DNA of 64,000 bases from Paludibacteraceae bacterium (GCA_017937025.1 JAGBEJ010000004.1:124001-188000); one strand, 5' to 3'; shown: positions 26,893 to 36,110, counted from the first letter of the stretch. Program-made: numbers and translations. Notes: a model not told the origin generated them from the letters alone.

Positions 26893-27852
26893 ATGCAAAA
26901 ACTGGTTACAATCATCACCGTTCTTCTCTTTGCGGTCACTCAGATTTCCGCACAGAAAAGCAACTATTACAAGCCAAAATATAAATACGCCAACAACTCG
27001 TCCAACTACTACAAGCATCAGTCGCATCTGCTTGACTCTGTGATAGCCCACTATGTGGACATAGACGAGAACAACTACAGCAGAAAAGACTCTTACGGAG
27101 ACGACGACACAGAATGGACCGACGACGTTCCAGCCGACGACATCTACGGAGGCGTATGGGGAACAAGCGGCGTGAACGCCTTCAGAACCCCAATCAAAGA
27201 AGTGCCAGATTCTGTCGTTATTTCATGCAAAGGATTCGTAGCGCCGGTGATTGGCTACACGACATCCAAATTTGGTCCACGCTGGCACCGCATGCACTAC
27301 GGCATAGACATAGGACTGAAGACCGGCGACCCTGTCGGAGCGGCGTTCAGCGGCAAGGTGAGAATAACGAGATTTGACCGCGGCGGATACGGATACTACG
27401 TCGTGATACGCCACCCTAACGGATTGGAAACCGTGTACGGACACCTTTCCGAGATTAAGGTTTTTGAGGGACAGAGCGTTGTGGCAGGACAGACCATCGG
27501 ACTCGGAGGAAGCACCGGACGAAGCACCGGACCACACCTGCACTTCGAGACACGTTTCCTGGGCAACCCAATAAACCCAGAGAAAATCATAGACTTCGAG
27601 ACGAATACAATAAGAGCCGAGAACTACTTCCTCGTGAAAAGCTCTGCTTTCGACTACAACGAAAGACCTGTGCAGACAGCAAGTTCTTCAAACAGCAGAG
27701 GAGGAAGAACAAAGTACTACAAGGTCAGACGCGGCGACACACTGTCGAGCATAGCGGCACGCAACGGAACCACGATACAGAAAATCTGCAAGCTCAACAG
27801 AATCACAAGAAGAACAGTGCTCCGTCCTGGACAGAGGCTAAGATGCTCATAA
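26893..27852 (+). CDS. secreted M23 peptidase with LysM domain
   Basis: A 319-residue exported murein hydrolase-like protein. The start at 26893 (MQKLVTIITVLLF) begins a signal peptide ending QISAQ; a longer frame from 26809 would bury the signal. After a low-complexity Tyr/Asn/Lys segment (about residues 25-60) comes the M23 domain with HYGIDIGLKTGDPV and GPHLHFE, which carry the zinc ligands (HxxxD and HxH). A C-terminal LysM domain (VRRGDTLSSIAARNGTTIQ, about 273-319) would bind peptidoglycan. Probably a D,D- or L,D-endopeptidase in cell-wall remodelling or division. Confidence 0.93.
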   Translation: MQKLVTIITVLLFAVTQISAQKSNYYKPKYKYANNSSNYYKHQSHLLDSVIAHYVDIDENNYSRKDSYGDDDTEWTDDVPADDIYGGVWGTSGVNAFRTPIKEVPDSVVISCKGFVAPVIGYTTSKFGPRWHRMHYGIDIGLKTGDPVGAAFSGKVRITRFDRGGYGYYVVIRHPNGLETVYGHLSEIKVFEGQSVVAGQTIGLGGSTGRSTGPHLHFETRFLGNPINPEKIIDFETNTIRAENYFLVKSSAFDYNERPVQTASSSNSRGGRTKYYKVRRGDTLSSIAARNGTTIQKICKLNRITRRTVLRPGQRLRCS

Positions 27853-27916
27853 AGTTCAAGCAAGAAATCCATAGCTGATATTCATCCCCTAAACAAAGAC
27901 CAAACATTGACACACT

Positions 27917-28831
27917 ATGTCCATCAGCATTTCAAATCTTTCCAAAAGATATGGACAACAACAAGTCCTGAAGAACATCTCGTTTGACATAAACCAAGGA
28001 GAAATCGTCGGATTCATAGGACCTAACGGAGCCGGCAAATCGACGACGATGAAGTGCATAACCGGGTACCTGCCTTACGACGACGGTTCGGTGAAAGTAT
28101 GCGACATCGAAGTGGCGAAGCACCCGACTGAGACAAAAATGCTCATCGGATACCTGCCAGAACACAATCCTCTGTACATCGACATGTATGTGAGGGAATA
28201 TCTCGAGTTCGCCGGCAGAGCGTACGGGCTTTCTAAAGCAAAAGTCAAGAGCAGAATAGACGAGCTAATAGAAGAGGTCGGACTGACCAAAGAATACAGG
28301 AAAAAGATAGGCCAGCTGAGCAAGGGCTACCGCCAGAGAGTCGGACTCGCGCAGGCACTGATACATGACCCGAAAGTCCTGATTCTGGACGAACCGACAA
28401 CCGGACTTGACCCTAACCAGCTGGTGGAAGTCAGAAACCTGATTTCCGAAATAGGCAAGAGCAAAGCCGTAATGCTGTCAACGCACATAATGCAGGAGGT
28501 GAACGCCATCTGCGACCGTGTGATAATCATAAATCAAGGCAAAATCGTAGTGGACGAGAGCGAGGCGGAGATAGTGATGACCGACTCCAAGAAGAACGTC
28601 CAGATACACGCCGAGTTCATGCAAGACTGCGACGCTTCGTTCCTTGAGAGAATCAGCGGAGTGGTGTCGGTGCAGAAGACCGGAGCGAGCGAATACGACA
28701 TCACCGCAACGACAGACATAAGACCGAAAATCTTCAGAGCATGCGTGGATAATTCCGCGGTGCTCATCTCACTTTATCAGCGCACAAGAAACATGGAAGA
28801 GATTTTCCACGAGCTGACAAGCGAAAAATAA
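27917..28831 (+). CDS. gldA: ABC transporter ATP-binding protein, GldA-like
   Basis: A 304-residue ATPase with Walker A GPNGAGKSTTMK, signature LSKGYRQRVGLAQA, and Walker B VLILDEPTTGLDPNQ. The C-terminal extension (about 80 residues after the H-loop) is typical of the GldA/CcmA subgroup. In gliding Bacteroidetes GldA works with GldF and GldG, but neither is visible here, so gliding is not implied and the symbol is given by likeness only. It is 3 bases before ruvB, so the two are cotranscribed. Confidence 0.85.
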   Translation: MSISISNLSKRYGQQQVLKNISFDINQGEIVGFIGPNGAGKSTTMKCITGYLPYDDGSVKVCDIEVAKHPTETKMLIGYLPEHNPLYIDMYVREYLEFAGRAYGLSKAKVKSRIDELIEEVGLTKEYRKKIGQLSKGYRQRVGLAQALIHDPKVLILDEPTTGLDPNQLVEVRNLISEIGKSKAVMLSTHIMQEVNAICDRVIIINQGKIVVDESEAEIVMTDSKKNVQIHAEFMQDCDASFLERISGVVSVQKTGASEYDITATTDIRPKIFRACVDNSAVLISLYQRTRNMEEIFHELTSEK

Positions 28832-28834
28832 GCT

Positions 28835-29854
28835 ATGGAAGAGAAAGAAGAATTCAACATACGCCACCAGCAGCCAGAGACGGAATTTGAAAACGCTCTG
28901 CGTCCGCTGACATTCGACGACTTCAACGGACAAGCGAAAATAGTCGAGAATCTGCGAATCTTCGTGAACGCCACAAAATTGCGCTCCGAACCGCTGGACC
29001 ATGTGCTGCTGCACGGCCCTCCGGGACTGGGCAAGACCACATTGTCCAACATCATAGCCAATGAGCTCGGAGTCGGATTCAAGATAACGTCCGGACCAGT
29101 GCTCGACAAGCCAGGCGACCTCGCCGGCATACTCACGTCGCTCGAGCCTAACGACGTGCTTTTCATCGACGAGATACACCGTCTGTCACCTATCGTGGAG
29201 GAATACCTCTACTCCGCAATGGAGGATTACCGCATAGACATAATGATAGACAAAGGTCCGTCGGCACGCTCCATACAGATAGACCTGAACCCGTTCACAC
29301 TCATAGGAGCGACCACACGCAGCGGACTGCTGACATCGCCGCTCAGAGCCAGATTCGGCATCAACTGCCATTTGGAATACTACGACGAGGACGTGCTCGC
29401 CAAGATAGTCGCGCGCTCGGCGCAATTGCTGGAGATAGACTGCGACACAGAAGCCGCGTGCGAGATCGCAAGCCGCAGCCGAGGCACGCCGCGTATCGCC
29501 AACGCATTGCTGCGCCGTGTCAGAGACTTCGCCCAAGTGAAGGGAACCGGCAGAATAGACACAGAAATCGCCAACTACGCCCTCGAGGCGCTGAACATAG
29601 ACAAGTTCGGACTGGACGAGATAGACAACAAGATTCTGCTGACAATCATAGACAAGTTCAACGGCGGACCTGTCGGACTGACGACCATAGCCACAGCCTT
29701 AGGCGAGGATGCCGGCACGGTGGAGGACGTTTACGAGCCGTTCCTGATAAAAGAAGGATTCTTGAAAAGGACGCCTCGAGGACGTGAGGTCACGCTTTTA
29801 GCCTACGAGCATTTGCGTAGAACGCCACACACAAAGCAGCAGACATTATTCTAA
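28835..29854 (+). CDS. ruvB: Holliday junction branch migration helicase RuvB
   Basis: The hexameric motor of the RuvABC resolvasome. The 339-residue AAA+ protein has the N-terminal [12 protein letters not shown], Walker [13 protein letters not shown], Walker [30 protein letters not shown] (sensor 1/arginine finger region) and a C-terminal winged helix ([22 protein letters not shown]). It follows the GldA-like gene by 3 bases, and a bidirectional terminator follows. Confidence 0.98.
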   Translation: MEEKEEFNIRHQQPETEFENALRPLTFDDFNGQAKIVENLRIFVNATKLRSEPLDHVLLHGPPGLGKTTLSNIIANELGVGFKITSGPVLDKPGDLAGILTSLEPNDVLFIDEIHRLSPIVEEYLYSAMEDYRIDIMIDKGPSARSIQIDLNPFTLIGATTRSGLLTSPLRARFGINCHLEYYDEDVLAKIVARSAQLLEIDCDTEAACEIASRSRGTPRIANALLRRVRDFAQVKGTGRIDTEIANYALEALNIDKFGLDEIDNKILLTIIDKFNGGPVGLTTIATALGEDAGTVEDVYEPFLIKEGFLKRTPRGREVTLLAYEHLRRTPHTKQQTLF

Positions 29855-29859
29855 AAAAA

Positions 29860-29886
29860 AAAGGATAGCTTTTGGGCTATCCTTTT
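29860..29886. terminator. bidirectional terminator between ruvB and the minus-strand secreted-protein gene
   Basis: AAAGGATAGC and GCTATCCTTT pair around TTTTG, with A- and T-runs on both sides. It is placed between two converging genes. Confidence 0.85.
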
Positions 29887-29911
29887 ATTATTGTAGTTAA
29901 TTGCAGATTGT

Positions 29912-30724
29912 TTACTTGTTAATCACTGGGCGCACGTTGCTGCTTTTGTAGCGTTCCGTGATGTCATGGTAGATATAATCAGGACCAAATCCGAGATGCA
30001 GGGCTTTGTTTGTGTCGCCGCAATATTGATCGCTTGACCAGATTGTGCCGTATTCTCCCACGCCGAGGAGTTCATCGTTCACATAAATTCCAGCAGCAGG
30101 CAGGAAGATGTGCGCGTCAGCGATGGTGTACGAAGTTCCACCTGATGTTATCATTTTACCCTTGTCGCTCTCGTTTTTTGCCCTATAAATAATGTATCCA
30201 GGCTTGTTTGAGCCGTTGTAATCTGTTGTCCAGACCCAATAGCATTCGGTAATCAAATCTTCAAACTGACTATTTGTAGGCATTGTCCATTTGTCTCCCC
30301 AGTATGTTATTGCAACGTTGTCTTCGTCTTCCAAATCTTCTCCTATAGAACTCCATGAACTATAACTACAGGTTGTGGTGTATTTAGTCATATTGTTTTC
30401 AGTTCCGAACTTGTAGTTGTTCCATGCAAAAGAAGCTTTAGGGCTTGTCTCGCCCCACGCAAAGAAGTGCCCAGCCTCCTCCGGTTTGCTTGCGCCCACG
30501 TTGCAGGTCGCCCAAAGAGTGCCGTCGGAGAGTCCCAGGTCAACATACTCGTGTCCACTCTCTATTCCGCTGCCAGTGAAGACAGATGGGGTTGTGAAGC
30601 TGACCGAGTCAGCCACGCCGGTGTCAATTCTGTAAACTATAGAGCCGTTCTTGTAAACATAGAACTGCGCCATCGCGGCCAAGTTCATGGCGAACGCCGC
30701 TAAAACCAGAAGTGTCTTTTTCAT
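29912..30724 (-). CDS. secreted Fib-succ-major-domain protein
   Basis: A 270-residue exported protein with a signal peptide ending LAAMAQ. The first mature segment (FYVYKNGSIVYRIDT) is a motif common in Bacteroidales surface proteins. From about residue 60 it has the pattern of the Fibrobacter succinogenes major paralogous domain (TIGR02145 type): YVDLGLSDGTLWATCNVGAS followed by FFAWGET, KWTMPTNSQFEDL and, at the end, SNVRPVI. Function is unknown; the domain is repeated in large secreted adhesin-like or glycan-binding proteins. It follows the T9SS-type gene at 30753 by 28 bases, so they may be one unit. Confidence 0.88.
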   Translation of the reverse strand: MKKTLLVLAAFAMNLAAMAQFYVYKNGSIVYRIDTGVADSVSFTTPSVFTGSGIESGHEYVDLGLSDGTLWATCNVGASKPEEAGHFFAWGETSPKASFAWNNYKFGTENNMTKYTTTCSYSSWSSIGEDLEDEDNVAITYWGDKWTMPTNSQFEDLITECYWVWTTDYNGSNKPGYIIYRAKNESDKGKMITSGGTSYTIADAHIFLPAAGIYVNDELLGVGEYGTIWSSDQYCGDTNKALHLGFGPDYIYHDITERYKSSNVRPVINK

Positions 30725-30752
30725 AATTCGTGTATATGTTTTATTCGGTTAG

Positions 30753-31223
30753 TTACTTGGATTTTATGACTCTGACAGCGCTGTTGCCGCTGCGCAGAAC
30801 GTAGATACCGTCAGCAAGCGAGCCCACGGAGATTACGGTCTTGCCGTCTGCTTTGGTTCTGGAAACCAAGTTGCCGCTTGCCGAGAAAAGGAGTATATCG
30901 CCCTCCGCGCCCACGACCGTCAGCTCGTTAGACACAGGATTGGGAAACACGCTCAGTTTTGAAGCCTGAGACTCGGCAGCCGACGTGGCAGGAGCGTTAA
31001 AGTCCGAGAACACCAGTTTGCGCGTCGCGCTGATGCTCTTTGTGTCGACAGTGCCGTCAGTACCCACGACCTTGATGCTGCCAGCTGTTGTGAAATCCAC
31101 TCTGCTGACGCTCCCCATCGGATATGCCTGGCTTGTGCCATCAATCGCCTCGACTATGAGGCTTGAGGCTGAAGCAGCCTGTGCAGCAAACACGGCTGCC
31201 GCCAAGAAAACAAAATTTCTCAT
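30753..31223 (-). CDS. small secreted protein with type IX sorting domain
   Basis: A 156-residue protein with a signal peptide (LAAAVFAAQAASAS), a short beta domain (SLIVEAIDGTSQAYPMG, VDFTTAGSIKVVG) and a C-terminal type A sorting domain starting LSVFPNPVSNELTV and ending DGIYVLRSGNSAVRVIKSK. That C-terminus targets proteins to the type IX secretion system, which removes it and may attach the cargo to surface glycan. The mature cargo is only about 60 residues, so this is unusually small for a T9SS substrate. Confidence 0.87.
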   Translation of the reverse strand: MRNFVFLAAAVFAAQAASASSLIVEAIDGTSQAYPMGSVSRVDFTTAGSIKVVGTDGTVDTKSISATRKLVFSDFNAPATSAAESQASKLSVFPNPVSNELTVVGAEGDILLFSASGNLVSRTKADGKTVISVGSLADGIYVLRSGNSAVRVIKSK

Positions 31224-31344
31224 AAAACTGTTAATAATTAATTTATTTCAACGGCGACAAAGATATAAAATAATTTATTGTGTCACACTTGAATTATAGA
31301 ACCATTATAAGGATATATAAAATAGGAGTGTATTATATTTCTGA

Positions 31345-31521
31345 TTTAAAAGCACGATAATACTACGAGCAGGCGAAGGTCCGAAACTCACAGGCAACGA
31401 AATGGAGAAAATGCTGAAAAGTTTGCCTTTTGGCGGCAGCATCCAAATTGTAAGCGCAGGCTGCAACGGACAAGTCGACCCATTGTATCTTGAGTTCGCA
31501 GGAAGATACAAAGCATTGTGA
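31345..31521 (+). pseudogene. C-terminal relic of an unidentified gene
   Basis: After a stop at 31342 an open frame of 58 codons runs to TGA at 31519. It has genome-like codon use and a protein-like sequence (GEGPKLTGNEMEKMLKSL, FGGSIQIVSAGCNGQVDPLY, LEFAGRYKAL). There is no convincing start or promoter; the first ATG (31402) would leave 39 residues. It looks like the 3' end of a longer gene whose 5' part is gone, or a very small unannotated gene. I cannot name the parent family. Confidence 0.45.
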
Positions 31522-31573
31522 GTTTCGGCAAAGCCGACCGTCTGACCGACGACGACAATTTAATATAAGAAAC

Positions 31574-31606
31574 AAAAAACGCTTGAGATTTTTCTCAAAC
31601 GTTTTT
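31574..31606. terminator. bidirectional terminator downstream of the LuxR-type regulator gene
   Basis: AAAAACG-TTGAG and CTCAA-CGTTTTT pair around a short T-rich loop. On the minus strand it follows the regulator stop (31626) by 20 bases; on the plus strand it follows the coding relic. Confidence 0.75.
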
Positions 31607-31625
31607 GTTTTTTATCAGCAATGCC

Positions 31626-32282
31626 TTATATCTCAATAAGATTATTCTTGATTCCGAACTTTATCATGTCAATGTTCGTCTTCAGGTTCAGACGCTGCAT
31701 GATGTGGTTCTTGTGGCTCTCGACGGTGCGCACGCTTATGAAAAGACGGTCGGCTATCTCCTTGTTGCTCATGTTGTTTCCCCACATACGGATAATCTCG
31801 ATCTGACGCTGCGAGAGAGCCTCAACGCCCGGCTCCTCCTCCACCACCTCCTTGTTCTTTATCTTCTTAAGGTACTTGCCGAGCAACATGTGCGTTATGG
31901 ACTCGCTGTAGAAGTCGTAGCCGCCACGCAGCGTGTATATCGCCTCGAACAGCTCTGTGCGGCCGGCATTGGCGTCGAGGAATCCCTTGGCTCCTGACTT
32001 TATGGTCTTAAGGATAAGCTCCTCGTCGTTGCTCTGCGACATGACGAGGATTCTCGTCCTCGGGCACGACGAATTTATTTGCGAAAGGAAGCGCATCTCC
32101 TCGAAGTTGGGAGAGTACATATTGAACAGCAATATATTGAACTGAGACTCCTTGATTTCCTCTGCCAAGCCGGAAATGTCGGAAGTAACCGCTACCGCAG
32201 AGAATTCGTCGTTGCTCTCAAGCATAGAACACAGCGCCTCCTTCAGAATCTTCTGTTTTGCAAATACTCCTATTGTTATCAT
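31626..32282 (-). CDS. LuxR-type transcription regulator with degenerate receiver
   Basis: A 218-residue protein with a receiver-like N-terminal domain (about 1-120) and a LuxR/FixJ helix-turn-helix (about 153-205: LSQRQIEIIRMW, NKEIADRLFISVRTVESHK). The receiver lacks the catalytic residues: the acidic pair near residues 8-9 is A-K (VFAKQ), the phospho-acceptor is N54 in LLFNMYSP, and the conserved Lys segment reads GFLDAN. It therefore probably works without phosphorylation. It lies 17 bases downstream of the 1253-residue protein, and the two would be cotranscribed and functionally linked. Confidence 0.9.
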   Translation of the reverse strand: MITIGVFAKQKILKEALCSMLESNDEFSAVAVTSDISGLAEEIKESQFNILLFNMYSPNFEEMRFLSQINSSCPRTRILVMSQSNDEELILKTIKSGAKGFLDANAGRTELFEAIYTLRGGYDFYSESITHMLLGKYLKKIKNKEVVEEEPGVEALSQRQIEIIRMWGNNMSNKEIADRLFISVRTVESHKNHIMQRLNLKTNIDMIKFGIKNNLIEI

Positions 32283-32299
32283 AAGCTTTCCTTTGTTTG

Positions 32300-35200
32300 T
32301 TAATCTTTATCTCTTAAAACATGCGCCTTGCGCTCTCGTCCGTTCATTTTTATCTTCATCGGCGATTTCAGGGAAACGTGGCGGAAGAACTCGGTCTCAT
32401 GCACCGGCTTCTGCTTCTTTATATAATCCCAGTTTATGAAATCCACTGTCGATGCGTCCTGTATCGAGAAATATCCTATGTTCATCGATGTCACGTTGTG
32501 GAAGAAATGGCTGCCCAGCGACGAGTCGAGAGGGAATCCCGGCAGACTCATCTCCACTATCACCTTGGCGTTGGAAATCTGCGGCCATGTGACCGGAATG
32601 CCGAGGAACTGGTCGCGCGTGCCCCATCGTCCAGGACCGACGAGGAGATACTTCTTGTCCTCCTCCACCATCAGATTGTTTAGGTACTCTATTTCCTTGA
32701 CCATGGCTATGGTCTGCATCTTGTCGAACTTGTCCGGATCGACATATATTATATCGGAAATCGTGGTTATGATGCCGTTGCCGAGGCTGTTCTCCGAATA
32801 AAGCAGAGTCCTGCCCTTCTGCGGCTTGCCTATGTCTATGGAATCGAGCGCCGCGCCCGACGCCATTGGCTTTATCTGAAGCAGATACAACGACGGCAGT
32901 CCGTTTTCTGCCGGGTCGAGGTCAACCGCCCACTCTATCTCCACAGGACAACCCATTGCCTCCTGGGCACGCTGCAGAACCTCGTCAAGAAGCTCAGGCA
33001 GAGGGATGTAATTGTACTTGAGTATGTCGGCGAAGTTGATTATGCGCGGTCCCGGACAACTCAGTCCCGGCTCCACATTGTCGTTCTGCGCGTTATAGAC
33101 TGATGCGCAATGCTTTATCGTGCCGTGCTTCTCCGCCTCGCTGATACTCAGACGGGCTATAGGCGCCATCTCGCCGTCGTGCAGATAGTCTATCTGGTCC
33201 TTGCTTACGTCAAGGGCGCAGAATTCGGTCTGTGTGCTCTTGAGCAATTCCTTAGGCGAGAAGATGTCGATGTTAGGATACTTAGGCGAGAAGCGGAACG
33301 ACTTCTGTCCGCCCACGACGTAATATCCGAGTCCGACTGCCGCGTTGACGAAACCTTCGTCGGGCTTCATGTGCGCCACAGGATAGTAGTTGTATGACTG
33401 TGCCGTACCGCTGATGTGCGGATAGTAGTAATTGCCATGCTGCCTGCCCACAAGCTCCTCCAGCACGACCGCCATCTTCTCCTCCTCCACCTTGCGGTGT
33501 ATGGCGTCGAAGTAATGCTTGGACTCGTCGGAGAATATGGATGCGTAAACCAGCTTTATAGCCTTGGAGAGCTGCTTGAGCTCCACCTTGTGGTCTTCGT
33601 TGTTAGGCACGACGTAAGTGTCGAACACTCCGGCGAAAGGCTGTGCGAGAGAGTCTTCCGACAGGCTGGACGAACGCACTGCAAGCGGCTTCTGCGTCTG
33701 AGTGAGGAATCGCGCCAGTTTTGTCCATATCGCTTCGGAGATTCTCGCCTCAACGAACCGCTCGCGTATCTCCATGTAAGTGTGCCCCTCCGCCAAGAAT
33801 TCATAAAGGTTGTTCTCCTTCATGAAATAGTCGAATTCATCAGTGCCGATGATTACAGTCTTCGGCATGCAGATGTTTATGTCGTCGGTGAATTTGCTGA
33901 AGTCGGTGTTATAAATAAGGACATTTATGAACGCCAGACCGCGTCCCTTTCCACCGAAAGAACCGCCGGACATGCTGACGATGTTGCGCTCCGTCACCAG
34001 GTTGACATCATCGAAATTCAATATCTTGCCTCTGTTCCTTTCCTCGGAATACTCGTTGAAAAGGTCGAGCAGCTTGTTTCGGTACTCGTCGACCGAGGTG
34101 AAGTCGGAGTAAAGCAACGGATTCACCCTCTTCGCCAGCTGAATCTCGCCACGTGACATAAGCCAGAGCGAGAACTGGTTCTCGTCGGAGTGCATCTTGA
34201 TAGTCTGCTCCGGTATGTATTTCAGAATGGACAGGAACTCCTTGAGCGAGCGCGCCACCGCTATCGGCTTGCCGTTTGTGGCGTCGCGGAAAACGAAGTC
34301 GCCGAATCCCAACTGACTTATAAGGAAAGTCTTAAGGTCGTTGAAAAGAGAGGACGATTTCTTGTTGATGAATGTGACGCCAAGGTCTTTCGCCACGTTC
34401 TCGTTCTCCGGGTCGGACGACTGCAGAATCATCGGCAGCGACAGCATCTGGCTCTGCACGTGGCGTATAAACGTCGCGCCGGCGTTCTTGTCAAGCGTGC
34501 CGTTCCTCTCAAACTCCGCGTCGCTTATCACACAAAGCAGGAAGTTCTTGTACTTCTCGAAGAAATACATCGCGTCCTCGTAATTAGAAGCGTGCAGAAT
34601 CTTAGGACGCGAGCGCATCTTGCTTATCTTGTTTATCTCGTTATGGTCCACATCTCGCAGCGACTGGTCTATCTGGTTGAACACGATAGAATACAGATAC
34701 TGCAGATAACGGGAGAAGTACAGCGAATTATCCTCGATGAGCAGAATGACGCGCACAAGTCCGACCGCCGTGTCGTTCTCCACATTCGCGCGGTCCTCGA
34801 TGCTCTTGACTATGGAGAAGAGAATCTGCGACTCGCCGTTCCACACGAACATCTTGTCGATGCTGTTGGTGGCAGGCACGAGGTCCTCGAAGTGCTTTAT
34901 GTCGTCCTTCTGGTTTATGAGCAGGTAGATAGGCAGGTTCTTGTAGCGGCGGTGTATCCTTTTGCTCAGTTCTATAGGCTGCTTCTTGTCTATGCCGACC
35001 ATGAGAATGACAAGGTCGAACTTCATGGTGTGCAGCATATCCAGCGCTTCCTCCGACGAGGTCACGGCTGTCGTTCTCGGCAGCGAGAACAGAGAGAACT
35101 GGTAAATCTCGCCGCCCATGAACTGACCGAAGAAATTGTCCTCACTCTCCAGGATGAATGCGTCGTAAAGCGTGGAAACGAAAAGGATGTTCTTCACCTT

Positions 35201-36061
35201 GTAGCGCATCATGTCCAGGTAGATGTACTTGTCGAGCATCTGCTTGTTGAAGAAGAGCTGCAGCGGCTGACGGTCCTTGACGTAGGTCTCACGATAAGAC
35301 AGGCGCTTCTTCGTGTCCACGAGGCTTGTTGCTTTGTCGAACACCTCGCGTCCCTTGTGGTTGTTGATATATCCGCAGACAAGGCGGCTGATGTTGGCAA
35401 GCAGACGGCATTCCTCTTTGAGGAACGGTCCGTCGTACATGTCAGGGAACTTCTTTGTGTAATACACCTGAATCGTTCCCTTCTTGTTGTCGAGCGTCAC
35501 GAATGTCTCCTTGATGAACCACGCGCTCTCCTTGAAGCCCTTGCTGTGGAACTCGTTGTTCTCATACGTTATGCGCACACACGTATGCTCCGGATACTGC
35601 CATGAACTTGGTATCGTGTTGCATATCCGCAGGAGCGTCTCCTTCATCGACAGCTCCTTGCCTATGATATTGGCAGTCTCGTTTATGCCGTTCAGCTCTT
35701 TCACTCTCTCCGCGTTATCGTACACAAGAGACTGCAGCTTGCGTTTGCTTATTTCGCCCACAAGCATGTTCATTGCCTTGTCAACAACATTGAAATCCAC
35801 AGAGTCCAATGCCTTCTTAGAGGAGTAATAAAGGGTAAGTGTTAAATCCTCGCCCCAGGGAGTGCTGACGCTGAACGAACGTGATGATGCGCCGCCGGAG
35901 AAGTTCTCCGATAAATATTCTGTGTTGTCGGTGATGATTTTCGCAGCGACTGCAGTTCCCGTTCCGGCAAAGGCATCGCACACCTTATGAATCATCAGGT
36001 TTATGTCATCATTGTGCGTAATAATGTCCGCAACATTATTCAATATCTCATTATTGCCCAT
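32300..36061 (-). CDS. multidomain GAF/receiver-like/PPDK-N ATP-grasp protein
   Basis: A 1253-residue soluble protein. Residues about 15-240 look like one or two GAF-type sensory domains with a helical linker. About 288-420 is a receiver-like fold without a phospho-acceptor (NILFVSTLYDA, VILMVGIDK). About 436-585 is a second receiver-like domain that keeps an acidic pair (E443, D444), D514 (VISDAEF) and K567. About 690-1080 matches the ATP-grasp nucleotide-binding domain of PEP synthase/pyruvate phosphate dikinase (SMSGGSFGGKGRGLAF, KPLAVRSSSLSEDS, FAGVFDTY). The swivelling phosphohistidine domain (GGxTSHAA) and the PEP-binding barrel are absent, so it cannot be a complete PEP synthase. The next gene is a degenerate-receiver LuxR regulator. 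Substrate and output are unknown. Confidence 0.88.
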   Translation of the reverse strand: MGNNEILNNVADIITHNDDINLMIHKVCDAFAGTGTAVAAKIITDNTEYLSENFSGGASSRSFSVSTPWGEDLTLTLYYSSKKALDSVDFNVVDKAMNMLVGEISKRKLQSLVYDNAERVKELNGINETANIIGKELSMKETLLRICNTIPSSWQYPEHTCVRITYENNEFHSKGFKESAWFIKETFVTLDNKKGTIQVYYTKKFPDMYDGPFLKEECRLLANISRLVCGYINNHKGREVFDKATSLVDTKKRLSYRETYVKDRQPLQLFFNKQMLDKYIYLDMMRYKVKNILFVSTLYDAFILESEDNFFGQFMGGEIYQFSLFSLPRTTAVTSSEEALDMLHTMKFDLVILMVGIDKKQPIELSKRIHRRYKNLPIYLLINQKDDIKHFEDLVPATNSIDKMFVWNGESQILFSIVKSIEDRANVENDTAVGLVRVILLIEDNSLYFSRYLQYLYSIVFNQIDQSLRDVDHNEINKISKMRSRPKILHASNYEDAMYFFEKYKNFLLCVISDAEFERNGTLDKNAGATFIRHVQSQMLSLPMILQSSDPENENVAKDLGVTFINKKSSSLFNDLKTFLISQLGFGDFVFRDATNGKPIAVARSLKEFLSILKYIPEQTIKMHSDENQFSLWLMSRGEIQLAKRVNPLLYSDFTSVDEYRNKLLDLFNEYSEERNRGKILNFDDVNLVTERNIVSMSGGSFGGKGRGLAFINVLIYNTDFSKFTDDINICMPKTVIIGTDEFDYFMKENNLYEFLAEGHTYMEIRERFVEARISEAIWTKLARFLTQTQKPLAVRSSSLSEDSLAQPFAGVFDTYVVPNNEDHKVELKQLSKAIKLVYASIFSDESKHYFDAIHRKVEEEKMAVVLEELVGRQHGNYYYPHISGTAQSYNYYPVAHMKPDEGFVNAAVGLGYYVVGGQKSFRFSPKYPNIDIFSPKELLKSTQTEFCALDVSKDQIDYLHDGEMAPIARLSISEAEKHGTIKHCASVYNAQNDNVEPGLSCPGPRIINFADILKYNYIPLPELLDEVLQRAQEAMGCPVEIEWAVDLDPAENGLPSLYLLQIKPMASGAALDSIDIGKPQKGRTLLYSENSLGNGIITTISDIIYVDPDKFDKMQTIAMVKEIEYLNNLMVEEDKKYLLVGPGRWGTRDQFLGIPVTWPQISNAKVIVEMSLPGFPLDSSLGSHFFHNVTSMNIGYFSIQDASTVDFINWDYIKKQKPVHETEFFRHVSLKSPMKIKMNGRERKAHVLRDKD

Positions 36062-36102
36062 GCGAAAGAAGAGTTAGGTAGAACAGAAAACTCGATTATA
36101 GG

Positions 36103-36110
36103 CAAATATA
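36103..36110 (-). promoter_or_regulatory. candidate -7 element for the GAF/PPDK-N gene
   Basis: The minus strand reads TATATTTG, matching TAnnTTTG, about 42 bases before the start codon at 36061. No -33 TTTG was found at normal spacing. Confidence 0.35.

Noticed and set aside
27917-28831. Evidence for gliding motility from the GldA-like gene
   Set aside because: No gldF/gldG or other gliding genes are visible, and GldA-like ATPases are common in non-gliding Bacteroidales.
34190-35605. A 471-codon plus-strand frame opposite the 1253-residue gene
   Set aside because: Very rich in Arg, His, Val and Leu without domain structure; it is the shadow of the GC-biased codons in the true gene on the minus strand.
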